Shown here: positions 42,217-49,735 of the stretch, piece by piece | Layout: each line of letters opens with the position of its first letter | How positions within the stretch are numbered: the stretch's first letter is position 1 | Assembly: GCF_009914335.1 (NCBI RefSeq) | Contig: NZ_CP043925.1 | Span: 1,364,001 to 1,428,000 of the forward strand | DNA length: 64,000 nt | Direction of reading: 5' to 3' | From: Proteus columbae | GTDB lineage: Bacteria; Pseudomonadota; Gammaproteobacteria; Enterobacterales; Enterobacteriaceae | Notes under the pieces: generated by a model | What the model saw: only the letters and a program-made list of their open reading frames with translations | Databases searched by the model: none | Told to the model about the DNA's origin: nothing | Made by a program: the position numbers and the translations under genes

Positions 42217-42516
42217 TTATTTCTTTTTGGAGATACCAGACACCCTAAAAGGTATTTGTTTAAGTATCTTATCTACTGATTCTTTAATTATGTTAGCTTG
42301 GGTTTCAATTTCTATGAATTTGTCAGATTCAGGTGTTGTTACGCTATTACTAAGTAAAGACAGTTGATGTTTCAGTCTTTCAACTTCTCCTGCAAGTAGA
42401 GAGGCTAATTTATATTCTTTTAATAGAGTCATTACTCTACTGTAACTATCACCCTTAAGTGAAGCGCTGTCTAGCACGGCATCCATTTCATTCCAGCGAG
42501 TACCTAATACCGCCAT
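42217..42516 (-). CDS. Hypothetical helical protein paired with DUF4236
   Basis: The 99-residue product (MAVLGTRWNEMDAVLDSASL...) has a probable coiled coil in the middle (LLAGEVERLKHQLSLLSN) and a basic end. It is 15 bp upstream of the DUF4236 gene on the same strand. No family is recognised. Confidence 0.6.
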   Translation of the reverse strand: MAVLGTRWNEMDAVLDSASLKGDSYSRVMTLLKEYKLASLLAGEVERLKHQLSLLSNSVTTPESDKFIEIETQANIIKESVDKILKQIPFRVSGISKKK

Positions 42517-42607
42517 TAACGAAGTTGAAAACGTGCCTGCACGATTCTCACTTAAGTCTGAAATGCAGATTTATACTAATGCAGCTTAATCCATAAATAC
42601 TCACAAC

Positions 42608-42630
42608 AGCCCCGAAATAGGGGCTTTTTT
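42608..42630 (+). terminator. Terminator before the tail-chaperone locus
   Basis: AGCCCC-GAAATA-GGGGCT with six T. Confidence 0.8.
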
Positions 42631-42641
42631 AAGGACTGATA

Positions 42642-43252
42642 ATGCCTAAATTTACCCTTGTTCCTAATCCAACCTTTAAAGCTAATGTTAAGATCCCAGT
42701 TACTGGAAAAGAAACGCCAGAAGTAGTGACATTCACCTTTAAACATCAACCAATGAGCCAGCTTGATGAGATGCGAGAAAAGCCAACTACTGATTTCTTT
42801 GAGCAAATTATTGAAGATTGAGCGATTGAAGAGTCGTATAACAAAGAAAACTTAAATCTACTGTTAGATAACTACCCATCAGCCTCTCGTGCTATTGCTT
42901 CCACGTATTACAATGAACTGCTAGATAATCGCGAAAAAAACTCTTAACGGTCGCTGAGGCAATGTATGGCGGAATGAGTTCAAAAGAATCAGTTGAGTTC
43001 GAGCGTGCTTTTGGCTTTCCGCCAGATATTGATGATGTTGAAATATAGCCTGATGTTTGGGATTCGTATCAAGTATTTTCAGCTATGAATACACAATGGC
43101 GTGTAGGTATGAATGGTATTACTGGGCTGGATTACACGCCGTTAAGCCAAGTGATGGACTTATTCGATATCAAAGACAGAGCGACCGTGTTTAGTGTTCT
43201 GCGGATTATGGAAGTTAAGGCGTTGGAGGTAATGCATAAGAGGTCAAAATAA
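42642..43252 (+). pseudogene. Tail assembly chaperone frameshift pair (TAC_4 / DUF1799) with two nonsense codons
   Basis: Frame 1 starts at the ATG at 42642 after AAGGA and reads MPKFTLVPNPTFKANVKIPV..., a TAC_4-type chaperone. It is cut by TGA (42819-42821), and the same frame continues AIEESYNKENLNLLLDNYPS to a TAA at 42945. A slippery A AAA AAC (42935-42941) then leads to the -1 frame, LLTVAEAMYGGMSSKESVEF..., a DUF1799-like part. That is broken by TAG (43046-43048) and continues PDVWDSYQVFSAMNTQWRVG to 43252. This is the lambda G/GT layout with both stops probably former TGG codons. Both products should be truncated. Confidence 0.8.
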
Positions 43253-43342
43253 CGAGTTAAACACATGTTAAGGATAAAGAAAATTGCCTCACTTTAGTGT
43301 ACAGTCTACTATTAGGTAATTTACTAAATAGCAGAAAAATAT

Positions 43343-43540
43343 ATGACTGTAGGTAATTTTTATTCAGAAGTAGCAAGGCTAATGAAGGATGCTGGGTGGA
43401 AAGCGCAATCAATATCTAGTACGCATGAGACTTGGCATCATATTGTGTCGGGAAGGAAAATTCAGGTTCCATTGATTATAAGAGTTTATACTGAAGCAAA
43501 TAATATTTTAAGAGATGCAGGGGTAGTCGCTAGGTTTTAG
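43343..43540 (+). CDS. HicA-like small protein without HicB
   Basis: The 65-residue protein (YSEVARLMKDAGWKAQSISSTHETWHHI..., ending NNILRDAGV) has the double-stranded RNA-binding-like fold pattern and conserved His of HicA mRNA interferases. The usual GSH is changed to STH. No HicB antitoxin follows. It could be an inactive or solitary toxin, or act in regulation. It begins the accessory block inside the tail operon. Confidence 0.6.
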   Translation: MTVGNFYSEVARLMKDAGWKAQSISSTHETWHHIVSGRKIQVPLIIRVYTEANNILRDAGVVARF

Positions 43541-43600
43541 TGTGATTTTCATACAGTAAGGTGCAGAGCGTGTGTTAAATTATCTATTAAGGATTTTTAT

Positions 43601-44065
43601 ATGATTGCTGATCATATTCCAGAAAAAGAAAAGATTGTGATGTTTGAATTCATGTATGCATATGCGAGATTAGAATATTGTCTAAAATTAAAAATAAAAG
43701 ACCAGACAAGACAAACTGAAGGCAAGAACGCAAGAGCTGATTGGGGTAAGTTTATTAGTGATAATAAAAAAATAATAACATATAAAGATATTCCAGCAGG
43801 AAAAGAATTATTTGATTTAAAACCTAAAAAGCAGGTGTTTGGTAATGCAGGATGGGTAGACATTAATGATACAAAAAATGAATTAAATAATATTGTTACT
43901 GCTTTAAAAGCCGTAAGAAATAATTTATTTCATGGAGGAAAAGAATTGGAGCATGGGTTTGATTATTCTCCTAGAAATATGAAGCTAATCAGTACCAGCT
44001 TGAATGTCATACATCAAATTATTAAATTTTTAAAATGGGAAGAAGATTTCTTACCTATCCACTAA
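43601..44065 (+). CDS. HEPN-like protein (RX4H motif)
   Basis: This 154-residue, helix-rich protein has ALKAVRNNLFHGGKE near residue 106. R106-N-N-L-F-H111 is an RX4H motif in the VRNNLFHG context common to HEPN RNase domains. HEPN proteins serve in abortive infection and toxin systems, but a nuclease role is not proven here. AAGGAT precedes the ATG. It stands alone, without a nucleotidyltransferase partner, and a terminator follows. Confidence 0.6.
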   Translation: MIADHIPEKEKIVMFEFMYAYARLEYCLKLKIKDQTRQTEGKNARADWGKFISDNKKIITYKDIPAGKELFDLKPKKQVFGNAGWVDINDTKNELNNIVTALKAVRNNLFHGGKELEHGFDYSPRNMKLISTSLNVIHQIIKFLKWEEDFLPIH

Positions 44066-44067
44066 TA

Positions 44068-44087
44068 CCCGCTCCGGTGGGTTTTTT
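44068..44087 (+). terminator. Terminator after the HEPN-like gene
   Basis: CCCGC-TCCG-GTGGG with six T, one base different from the terminator at 32511. Confidence 0.8.
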
Positions 44088-44198
44088 ATTGCCTGAAATT
44101 TGCGATCATATCACAATTACATAAATGAAAACGAATTTACCTTGATTTACTTTAATAAGGATATAGCATAAGGAAAATTTAACTATTGCGTGGTTGGT

Positions 44199-44654
44199 AT
44201 GTCAAAAAAAGAAGGTTTAAAACCGAGGGGATGTTGTTGGTTGGTAGGTGCTATCGTTATAGCTGTGTGGCTATCTATATCTATAGCCATTCTCGGGGAA
44301 AAGGTGTTCACTGCGGCTGGGCTTAGGAATGGTGTTAACTTGTTTGTACTCCTGTTAATTGCATTCGTTGTGTCTAATATTGCATCAATAGTATATGAAA
44401 AAAAATTCAAAAATGACGCTGTGTTACTTTTTGTTATGGCTGCGGATATGGTAACCCTATCCACATTAGGGTTAAATATTGCTGAAGATTATGTAAAAGC
44501 CAATCCAGTGACCTCTGGAGTTATGGTTTTTATTTCTTGTTGCATTTATTTGTTTTTTATACTTATTAAGTACATGACACCTAAGAAAGAATCAGAGGTA
44601 AGTAACGGTGGGAAAGATTGTACAGAGGCGCGATTTACCAAACTAGAAAAATAG
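44199..44654 (+). CDS. Membrane protein, probably truncated by a frameshift
   Basis: The 151-residue product has about four hydrophobic segments (CCWLVGAIVIAVWLSISIAI, NLFVLLLIAFVVSNIASIVY and two more) and a polar end EARFTKLEK. Directly after, another frame reads RIESIYLEVSHIQKSVNNQT plus a transmembrane helix to a stop at 44805. Removing one A from the AAAAA run near 44648 would join the two into one protein. The ribosome site at the start is weak. Function unknown. Confidence 0.55.
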   Translation: MSKKEGLKPRGCCWLVGAIVIAVWLSISIAILGEKVFTAAGLRNGVNLFVLLLIAFVVSNIASIVYEKKFKNDAVLLFVMAADMVTLSTLGLNIAEDYVKANPVTSGVMVFISCCIYLFFILIKYMTPKKESEVSNGGKDCTEARFTKLEK

Positions 44655-44805
44655 AATAGAAAGTATTTATCTTGAAGTTTCTCATATTCAAAAAAGCGTT
44701 AATAATCAAACAATATGGTTAATGATTATTATACTCATAATAGCTTTAGGCTCAGCTTCTGTATTTGGTATTTTGTTTTTATATAGTTTATCATTCATTT
44801 CATAA
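44649..44805 (+). pseudogene. Detached 3' part of the membrane protein gene
   Basis: The frame NRIESIYLEVSHIQKSVNNQ, then WLMIIILIIALGSASVFGIL and a stop, has a helical linker and a transmembrane helix but no start codon. It directly continues the upstream gene if one A is removed. Confidence 0.45.
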
Positions 44806-44807
44806 AC

Positions 44808-44831
44808 AAGGGCATCCGTGCCCTTTGTTTT
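44808..44831. terminator. Terminator, copy 2 of the repeated hairpin
   Basis: AAGGGCA-TCCG-TGCCCTT in the same AACA/TGTT context as at 41903. It separates the rightward membrane gene from the leftward peptidase gene. Confidence 0.8.
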
Positions 44832-44846
44832 ATTTTGATGAGGTGA

Positions 44847-45554
44847 TTAAGGTCGGTTGTAGTCAAAATCTGATAGTAGATAGTCAGCTTCTTTGTCAGT
44901 TATGTAATTGCCTACGATTGACATGAACTTTTCTTTATCTGGAATAGACCAAAAGCTACCGAATATTGAACGTACTTCTTTCAACTTTTCATCAGATATC
45001 TTATTGGTAATATTAAAGCTTTTAGTATATTGACTTAAACGCGCCAATCTTACAGGAGTGAATTTTGGTGGTTTAGTGGTATATGGTGTTATGTATTTTT
45101 TATACATGTTTTCAGCGAACTTCACCGCAACACCCTCATCAAGACGTTGAACATTTGGTAGATCTTCGTGCTCTGCCGGATTCAGTAAATGTACAGATTC
45201 ATGGCATATTTCATAAAAAATCTGCTCCCAATCATCGTATTTGCAGCCAATGTATATCATCCATTCATCTGACCCATTTATGGGGTAAACACTAGAGTTC
45301 ATCGGTAAATAATCTAACGGCTCTTCATGACCAAGCTGAACCTCGTACCTGATTTTTGTCTCACTGTACCCGTAAGTCTGCTTTGCTACATAAAAAGATG
45401 TGAATGATAATACTCGTAAAATGTATTCATCATCATGGTTGTCACGTGATGGATTTTTCAGTATATGACACTTGGTTATATCATTTATGGCATCTTGATG
45501 AACAGCCTTACCAATATCACAACACAGCCTTAAAATTGCTTCTTTAAACGACAT
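44847..45554 (-). CDS. HExxH zinc peptidase-like protein beside a repressor
   Basis: The 235-residue cytoplasmic protein has YEICHESVHLL, an HExxH zinc site (His118, Glu119, His122). Downstream LDEGVAVKFAE could give the third ligand. It lies just downstream of a LexA-type repressor on the same strand, recalling ImmA/ImmR pairs in which a metalloprotease inactivates the repressor. The overall sequence is not a standard ImmA, so function is inferred from motif and neighbour. Confidence 0.65.
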   Translation of the reverse strand: MSFKEAILRLCCDIGKAVHQDAINDITKCHILKNPSRDNHDDEYILRVLSFTSFYVAKQTYGYSETKIRYEVQLGHEEPLDYLPMNSSVYPINGSDEWMIYIGCKYDDWEQIFYEICHESVHLLNPAEHEDLPNVQRLDEGVAVKFAENMYKKYITPYTTKPPKFTPVRLARLSQYTKSFNITNKISDEKLKEVRSIFGSFWSIPDKEKFMSIVGNYITDKEADYLLSDFDYNRP

Positions 45555-45578
45555 CTCACATCCTTATTTACCATATTG

Positions 45579-46391
45579 TTAATTGTTTTTAGTTAGTAAT
45601 TTTTCAAGCATGGACTCAATTTTATCTAGTCTTTTGAAAATATTTTTATTCTCACTAATTTTTTGATTTTTTAGTTGTTCTATTGGTAAGCCATCACTAG
45701 TGTCGTATAGTTTTTTATGGTTTGCGTATCCATTAGTAAATGAAAAATCTATTCTTGATTCAATGGCAACACCTATTATAAATCTACCTTTCTCAAGAGG
45801 TATTGTGGAATATTTATTGTTAAGTGATGCTAAATATTCATGACCTTGATCTACAATATACTGCTTGAATATTGCTGATTCGCTGTTAGGTAGCCTACAT
45901 AGCACAAAATCACCATTAGTCGCCTCTATTAGCGGATCAAAAATAACAAGACTGCCAGTAGTAAAACTCATACCATTATCAGATTGCATTGATTCACCTT
46001 CAATTACTATGGCAAATGAATCACTAGATGCATTTTGAGGTGCTGCAATATAGTCATACCCAATGAGACTTTTTGAATCGTCATTATTTTCTTTAAACAA
46101 AGTTCCTGCTTGAACAAATGAAATTACAGGTATTAACGGCAAGGTAATAGTGGATCTAACGCGCCCAATCTCAGGGGATTCGCCAATACCTTGAGCTAAC
46201 CATTCGGCGGTAGCTCCTAATGTTGCGGCAAGATTGTTTAGTACATTAATTCTTGGCTTTGAGTCACCAGCTTCATAGGCTGCTATTTGCCTACGGACTA
46301 CTCCTACCTTATCAGCAAGATCACCTTGAGTAAGCCCTAAAGATTGCCTAACTAGCTGTATGCGATTTTTAAAATTATCATCTATATTCAT
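45579..46391 (-). CDS. Second phage repressor, LexA/CI type with C-terminal extension
   Basis: The 270-residue protein has an N-terminal Cro/CI helix-turn-helix (LTQGDLADKVGVVRRQIAAYEAG). The S24 domain has cleavage site Ala95-Gly96 (FVQAG), Ser134 (EGESMQS) and Lys176 (IFKQY). About 50 extra residues end in a coiled coil (NIFKRLDKIESMLEKLL). It diverges from an arc-like gene and probably represses that promoter. This second repressor inside the tail region recalls the P22 immI locus. Confidence 0.88.
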   Translation of the reverse strand: MNIDDNFKNRIQLVRQSLGLTQGDLADKVGVVRRQIAAYEAGDSKPRINVLNNLAATLGATAEWLAQGIGESPEIGRVRSTITLPLIPVISFVQAGTLFKENNDDSKSLIGYDYIAAPQNASSDSFAIVIEGESMQSDNGMSFTTGSLVIFDPLIEATNGDFVLCRLPNSESAIFKQYIVDQGHEYLASLNNKYSTIPLEKGRFIIGVAIESRIDFSFTNGYANHKKLYDTSDGLPIEQLKNQKISENKNIFKRLDKIESMLEKLLTKNN

Positions 46392-46414
46392 ATGTGAACT
46401 CTTTAAAATTCATA

Positions 46415-46466
46415 TTGACACAAATTGGAGTCATGATATATAACTAATACTACATCATGAAGATGT
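46415..46466 (+). promoter_or_regulatory. Promoter and operator of the arc-antirepressor operon
   Basis: TTGACA (46415-46420) and TATAAC (46439-46444) are 18 bp apart and read towards the arc-like gene. A palindrome ACATCATGAAGATGT (46452-46466) covers the start region and is a likely operator for the divergent repressor or for Arc. Confidence 0.65.
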
Positions 46467-46494
46467 GATATTGAAATACTTCATAGGAGATAAA

Positions 46495-46665
46495 ATGGAA
46501 AAGAAAAATAGAATTATGCCGTACCCATTTCGGATGAAGCCAGAAATGAGGAAGTGGATTGACCATGTTGCGGAAAATAGACGCCGCTCTACTCAGGTTC
46601 AGCTTGAATATATTTTAGAGGTATTTAGAGAGAAGGTGGAAAATGGCGAACTTGAGATGCCGTAA
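46495..46665 (+). CDS. arc: Arc-like ribbon-helix-helix repressor
   Basis: The 56-residue protein (MEKKNRIMPYPFRMKPEMRK...) has the Arc pattern: a short beta strand (MPYPFRM), helix A (KPEMRKWIDHVAENRR) and helix B (STQVQLEYILEVFREKV). AGGAG precedes the ATG at 46495. In P22, Arc limits antirepressor synthesis, and here two antirepressor-like genes follow. Confidence 0.85.
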   Translation: MEKKNRIMPYPFRMKPEMRKWIDHVAENRRRSTQVQLEYILEVFREKVENGELEMP

Positions 46666-46671
46666 AAAAGA

Positions 46672-46703
46672 AGAAACCCCAACTGTTCGAGCAATTGAGG
46701 TTT
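46672..46703 (+). other. Hairpin between arc and the antirepressor gene
   Basis: GAAACC...GGTTTC with CAA/TTG inside forms an imperfect stem-loop followed by ATTATC. It could attenuate antirepressor expression. Confidence 0.35.
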
Positions 46704-46739
46704 CATTATCAAATAAACTCTTGAGCGAGAATAAGTGAC

Positions 46740-47369
46740 ATGACTAATTTAGCAAATATTAATGATATGAGCAATTCAGTTAAATCCATCCCAGCAATTA
46801 TGCATAACGGAATACCTGTTGTGACGACTGAACTATTAGCTGAGTTATATGATACTAAAAGTAACAACATAAAAGTAAACCACTCCCGTAATGCAGGTCG
46901 CTTTATTGAGGGTAAGCATTACTTCAAAGTCATTGGAAATGCTCTAAAAAATTTGCGAGTTACTTTAAGTAACCTACAAATTTCACCCAAAGCGAGAAGT
47001 TTAATTCTGTGGACAGAAAGAGGTGCGGCTCGTCACGCGAAAATGTTAGATACAGATAAGGCATGGGATGTGTTCGAGTTAATGGAAGATCACTATTTTA
47101 ATAAAGTGAAAAATGAAGTTGTTGTTAGCACGCGTCCAATAACCCAAAGGGAAAAAGACGCTCACAACATTAATGCTCTATTTAATCATTACGATGTTTT
47201 TTATTCAGCATGGAAGTCAGAAATATATCCAATGCTAAGACAACTTGAATCACCACTTGCTGGAAAGTTGGTTGATCGATTTCAAGATGGTTATGCGTTT
47301 CTGATGAATTTAAGGAGAGATATTAACGGGAGATTACAAGAAGGTGAATTACCAAGAATATGCATATAA
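46740..47369 (+). CDS. ORF6N-domain antirepressor-like protein
   Basis: The 209-residue protein has an N-terminal ORF6N domain (SIPAIMHNGIPVVTTELLAELYDTKSNNIKVNHSRN, GRFIEGKHYFKV, SLILWTERGAARHAKML). The helical C-terminal part is probably for oligomers. Such proteins are phage antirepressors or regulators. It is in the arc operon, so it may inactivate CI or the local repressor. Confidence 0.8.
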   Translation: MTNLANINDMSNSVKSIPAIMHNGIPVVTTELLAELYDTKSNNIKVNHSRNAGRFIEGKHYFKVIGNALKNLRVTLSNLQISPKARSLILWTERGAARHAKMLDTDKAWDVFELMEDHYFNKVKNEVVVSTRPITQREKDAHNINALFNHYDVFYSAWKSEIYPMLRQLESPLAGKLVDRFQDGYAFLMNLRRDINGRLQEGELPRICI

Positions 47370-47435
47370 AAACAGAAAAGCCAACAGGTGCGAACTGCTG
47401 GCTAATCCCAAACAAAACCAAAAAGGAAATGTTTC

Positions 47436-48161
47436 ATGAGTGAGATCACTTTAACAAATAGTTTTAACACTGTCACGAACAAAACTATTGATACTCAGAA
47501 GTTATTATCAATGATTAACGTGGCTCGTAAGTCATGTGGTGAAAATCAAATTCGTAATAACGTATTGATTGAAAGAGTAAAAGACGAATTAGATGGCGAG
47601 ACCTACAAAATTTTTGTAGGTCATAAAAACGGCGCTCAAATTGAAATAATTGAAATGAATATCAAACAAGCGCTTCGTGTAGCCGCTAGAGAATCAAAAG
47701 CTGTTCGCCGTGTTCTGGTTGATAAGCTGGAATCAATGCATGTAGCTTCTCAAAAAAGTGGCAAAAGCCAATCTGGCTTACCTGAATACCGCCAAGCAAG
47801 AACGCTGAAAATGTCGGTTGATGCCATTACTAACTTGTTCGACTTAATGCCGAACTTGAGTGATGAAGCAAAGCAATGTGCGGCGGCTAATATCGTCAAT
47901 CCGATTGTTGGGTTTGAAGCGGTTCCTTTGCCAGCGCTTGAGCAAAAGTATTATACCGCTGGTGAAGTTGGCGAAATGCTTGAAGTATCTGCCAATAAAA
48001 TTGGTCGAATGGCTAATAAGCACGGATTAAAAACAGAGGAATATGGGAAGTATTTCTTAGATAAATCAGCTTATTCTTCAAAACAGGTTGAAGCATTCAG
48101 GTATAACGACAATGGAGTTAAAGCATTACAACACGCTATCCATGGTGTTGAAGTAGCTTAA
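47436..48161 (+). CDS. Antirepressor-like phage regulatory protein
   Basis: This 241-residue protein has an N-terminal part with QIRNNVLIERVKDEL and a C-terminal DNA-binding-like domain (YYTAGEVGEMLEVSANKIGRMANKHGLKTEEYGKYFLDKS...VEAFRY). The C-terminal type is common in phage antirepressors of the Rha/KilAC group. AAAGGAAATGTTTC precedes the ATG. It is the last gene of the operon and a terminator follows. Confidence 0.78.
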   Translation: MSEITLTNSFNTVTNKTIDTQKLLSMINVARKSCGENQIRNNVLIERVKDELDGETYKIFVGHKNGAQIEIIEMNIKQALRVAARESKAVRRVLVDKLESMHVASQKSGKSQSGLPEYRQARTLKMSVDAITNLFDLMPNLSDEAKQCAAANIVNPIVGFEAVPLPALEQKYYTAGEVGEMLEVSANKIGRMANKHGLKTEEYGKYFLDKSAYSSKQVEAFRYNDNGVKALQHAIHGVEVA

Positions 48162-48202
48162 ACACCCAAGCCAAGGACGGCTTGCTTGAGATCACACACC
48201 AC

Positions 48203-48223
48203 GCCTCTTGATTGAGGCTTTTT
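48203..48223 (+). terminator. Terminator of the antirepressor operon
   Basis: GCCTC-TTGATT-GAGGC followed by TTTTTGCTTTG. Confidence 0.8.
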
Positions 48224-48286
48224 GCTTTGTTTTTGTATTACCTTCAAGCTATCATAAATAGAATTAATAAAAACTTAACCTGAGAA

Positions 48287-48883
48287 ATGAGAGTAAAAAT
48301 GCAAAATGTGGATTACAATCTTTTAACGGAAAAACAAAAAAAAGCATTTAAAGCTTATAAAAATTCATCTGACATCATTTTTAACATGTCTTTCGCATAC
48401 CACATTAATGAGATTTTGTTACACAATTGGGTAGTTCCTGTGGAGTATGAGGATTACTTGATTGGTCTTGATGAGTTATTTAATTTACATCAATTGGAAA
48501 GTAATGAAATTTTGCATCGAGCTTGTTTTGAGGATGTAGTTAAAAATTTCTTGGATAAAGAAGAAGGTATAAGCGTTTATCCAGCATTTATGTCAACATC
48601 AATTAGTGACAATAATTTATCTGAACATTTTGCGGGAAGCAGACCTAATATAGGCTTACCTTGTTATTTGAGAATTAATTGTAAAGCTGGGGCAAGGGCT
48701 ATTTTGCTTGAAGATAATCCATCAGTCGTAGGTGAGTCAGAGGTACTTTTGCCTAGAGGTAGTTGTTTTAAATTATTAAATACTACAAAAATAACAGATC
48801 AAAAAGCAATAGAAAAACTGGCGGGATATCATGCTAAAAAATTTAACACCATTGTTATGTATGAACTTGAATTATTGTCGTAG
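48287..48883 (+). CDS. ADP-ribosyltransferase, R-S-E class
   Basis: The 198-residue protein shows all three ART signatures in order: Arg78 in NEILHRACFED, STS in YPAFMSTSIS (residues 103-105) and E-x-E in VVGESEVLLPRGSCF (Glu150, Glu152). This is the NAD-dependent mono-ADP-ribosyltransferase fold of C3/VIP2-type toxins and T4 Alt/ModA. There is no signal peptide, so it probably acts in the host cytoplasm or is released by lysis. Target unknown. Starts at 48287 and 48299 are both possible. It lies between terminators as a single-gene cargo unit. Confidence 0.8.
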   Translation: MRVKMQNVDYNLLTEKQKKAFKAYKNSSDIIFNMSFAYHINEILLHNWVVPVEYEDYLIGLDELFNLHQLESNEILHRACFEDVVKNFLDKEEGISVYPAFMSTSISDNNLSEHFAGSRPNIGLPCYLRINCKAGARAILLEDNPSVVGESEVLLPRGSCFKLLNTTKITDQKAIEKLAGYHAKKFNTIVMYELELLS

Positions 48884-49019
48884 CATTACGCTATATATTT
48901 ATTTTTAGTGTTTATCTCTTTAATTTTATAAGTTGCGTTGGCTTATTGATAATTTTGTTGCTCCCATTTGCACCACAAACAGCTAAATTAATAACAAATT
49001 AACTAACGAGGATGGTGTT

Positions 49020-49325
49020 GTGAATTTAAAGCATGTTGGCGGGATATTATTAATAATTGGTATCGTGTCTATATTTTTAGGGCTAATGTCTTTTGTTAAC
49101 ACATCGAATTATAAGATAGCTGAACAAATGCCAAATATAACACTGCTTGTGTTTGGCGGGTGCTTCTCATCATTAATAGGGGCTGTTTTCTTTGGTTGTG
49201 GATCAATTGTTGATGCGATTGAAGGAAAATCGATCTCATTAATAGAAAAAAGCAATATCTTAGATACACATTCTACTCAAGAAACAAATCACGAGAAAAT
49301 AAAAGAAATCTTAAAAAGAAGGTAG
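49020..49325 (+). CDS. Small two-helix membrane protein
   Basis: The 101-residue product (GTG start after GAGGATGGTGTT) has two hydrophobic segments (HVGGILLIIGIVSIFLGLMS and ITLLVFGGCFSSLIGAVFFG) and a charged C terminus. No family is recognised. The next gene has a near-identical start region, suggesting the same control. Confidence 0.6.
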   Translation: MNLKHVGGILLIIGIVSIFLGLMSFVNTSNYKIAEQMPNITLLVFGGCFSSLIGAVFFGCGSIVDAIEGKSISLIEKSNILDTHSTQETNHEKIKEILKRR

Positions 49326-49358
49326 TTTAAAAATAAACTAACCATAGAGGATGGTATT

Positions 49359-49667
49359 GTGAGAAAGATATTAGTTACACCACTCTGGGTATTATCTTCC
49401 TTATCTATTTTATTTAGCGCTGGTTCTATTGCTGCGGAAAATATAAAGATATCTGACATTGCAAAGGCTGCTTGTATTAACCATAAAGATAAAGAATCGT
49501 GCGAGGGTTTTGTTATCGCATCAATGGGGCATGCATTTGAACAGGGTAGAATTAGCATGGTTTGTGATTTGATGCGAGAGTCTGGAGAAAAAATATCAGA
49601 AGAACAAAAAGATAGATGCAGTGAAGCTAACGAGATGCTACGAGAAGTGCGAAGCTTTAAGTATTAA
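49359..49667 (+). CDS. Small periplasmic Cys-containing protein
   Basis: A GTG start after GAGGATGGTATT opens a 102-residue protein. It has a signal peptide (ending SIAAE) and a mature part with four Cys (AACINHKDKESCEGF, SMVCDLM and DRCSEA). It is probably disulfide-bonded in the periplasm. Function unknown; likely a conversion gene. Confidence 0.6.
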   Translation: MRKILVTPLWVLSSLSILFSAGSIAAENIKISDIAKAACINHKDKESCEGFVIASMGHAFEQGRISMVCDLMRESGEKISEEQKDRCSEANEMLREVRSFKY

Positions 49668-49692
49668 CTTAATACAGTCATTAATCAAACTA

Positions 49693-49716
49693 ACCCTGCC
49701 AATCGGCGGGGTTTTT
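49693..49716 (+). terminator. Terminator before the tape-measure gene
   Basis: ACCCTGCC-AATC-GGCGGGGT with TTTTT. It ends the accessory block. Confidence 0.8.
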
Positions 49717-49735
49717 CATTTTAAGGAGCCGGTAA

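Noticed and set aside
42576..42806. Minus-strand 76-residue frame opposite the tail chaperone
   Set aside because: It is the complement of the recognisable chaperone sequence and crosses a terminator hairpin.
42819..43048. Stop-codon recoding as explanation of the tail-chaperone stops
   Set aside because: Two different stops (TGA and TAG) are involved, and both are used normally as stops in neighbouring genes, so mutation is more likely.
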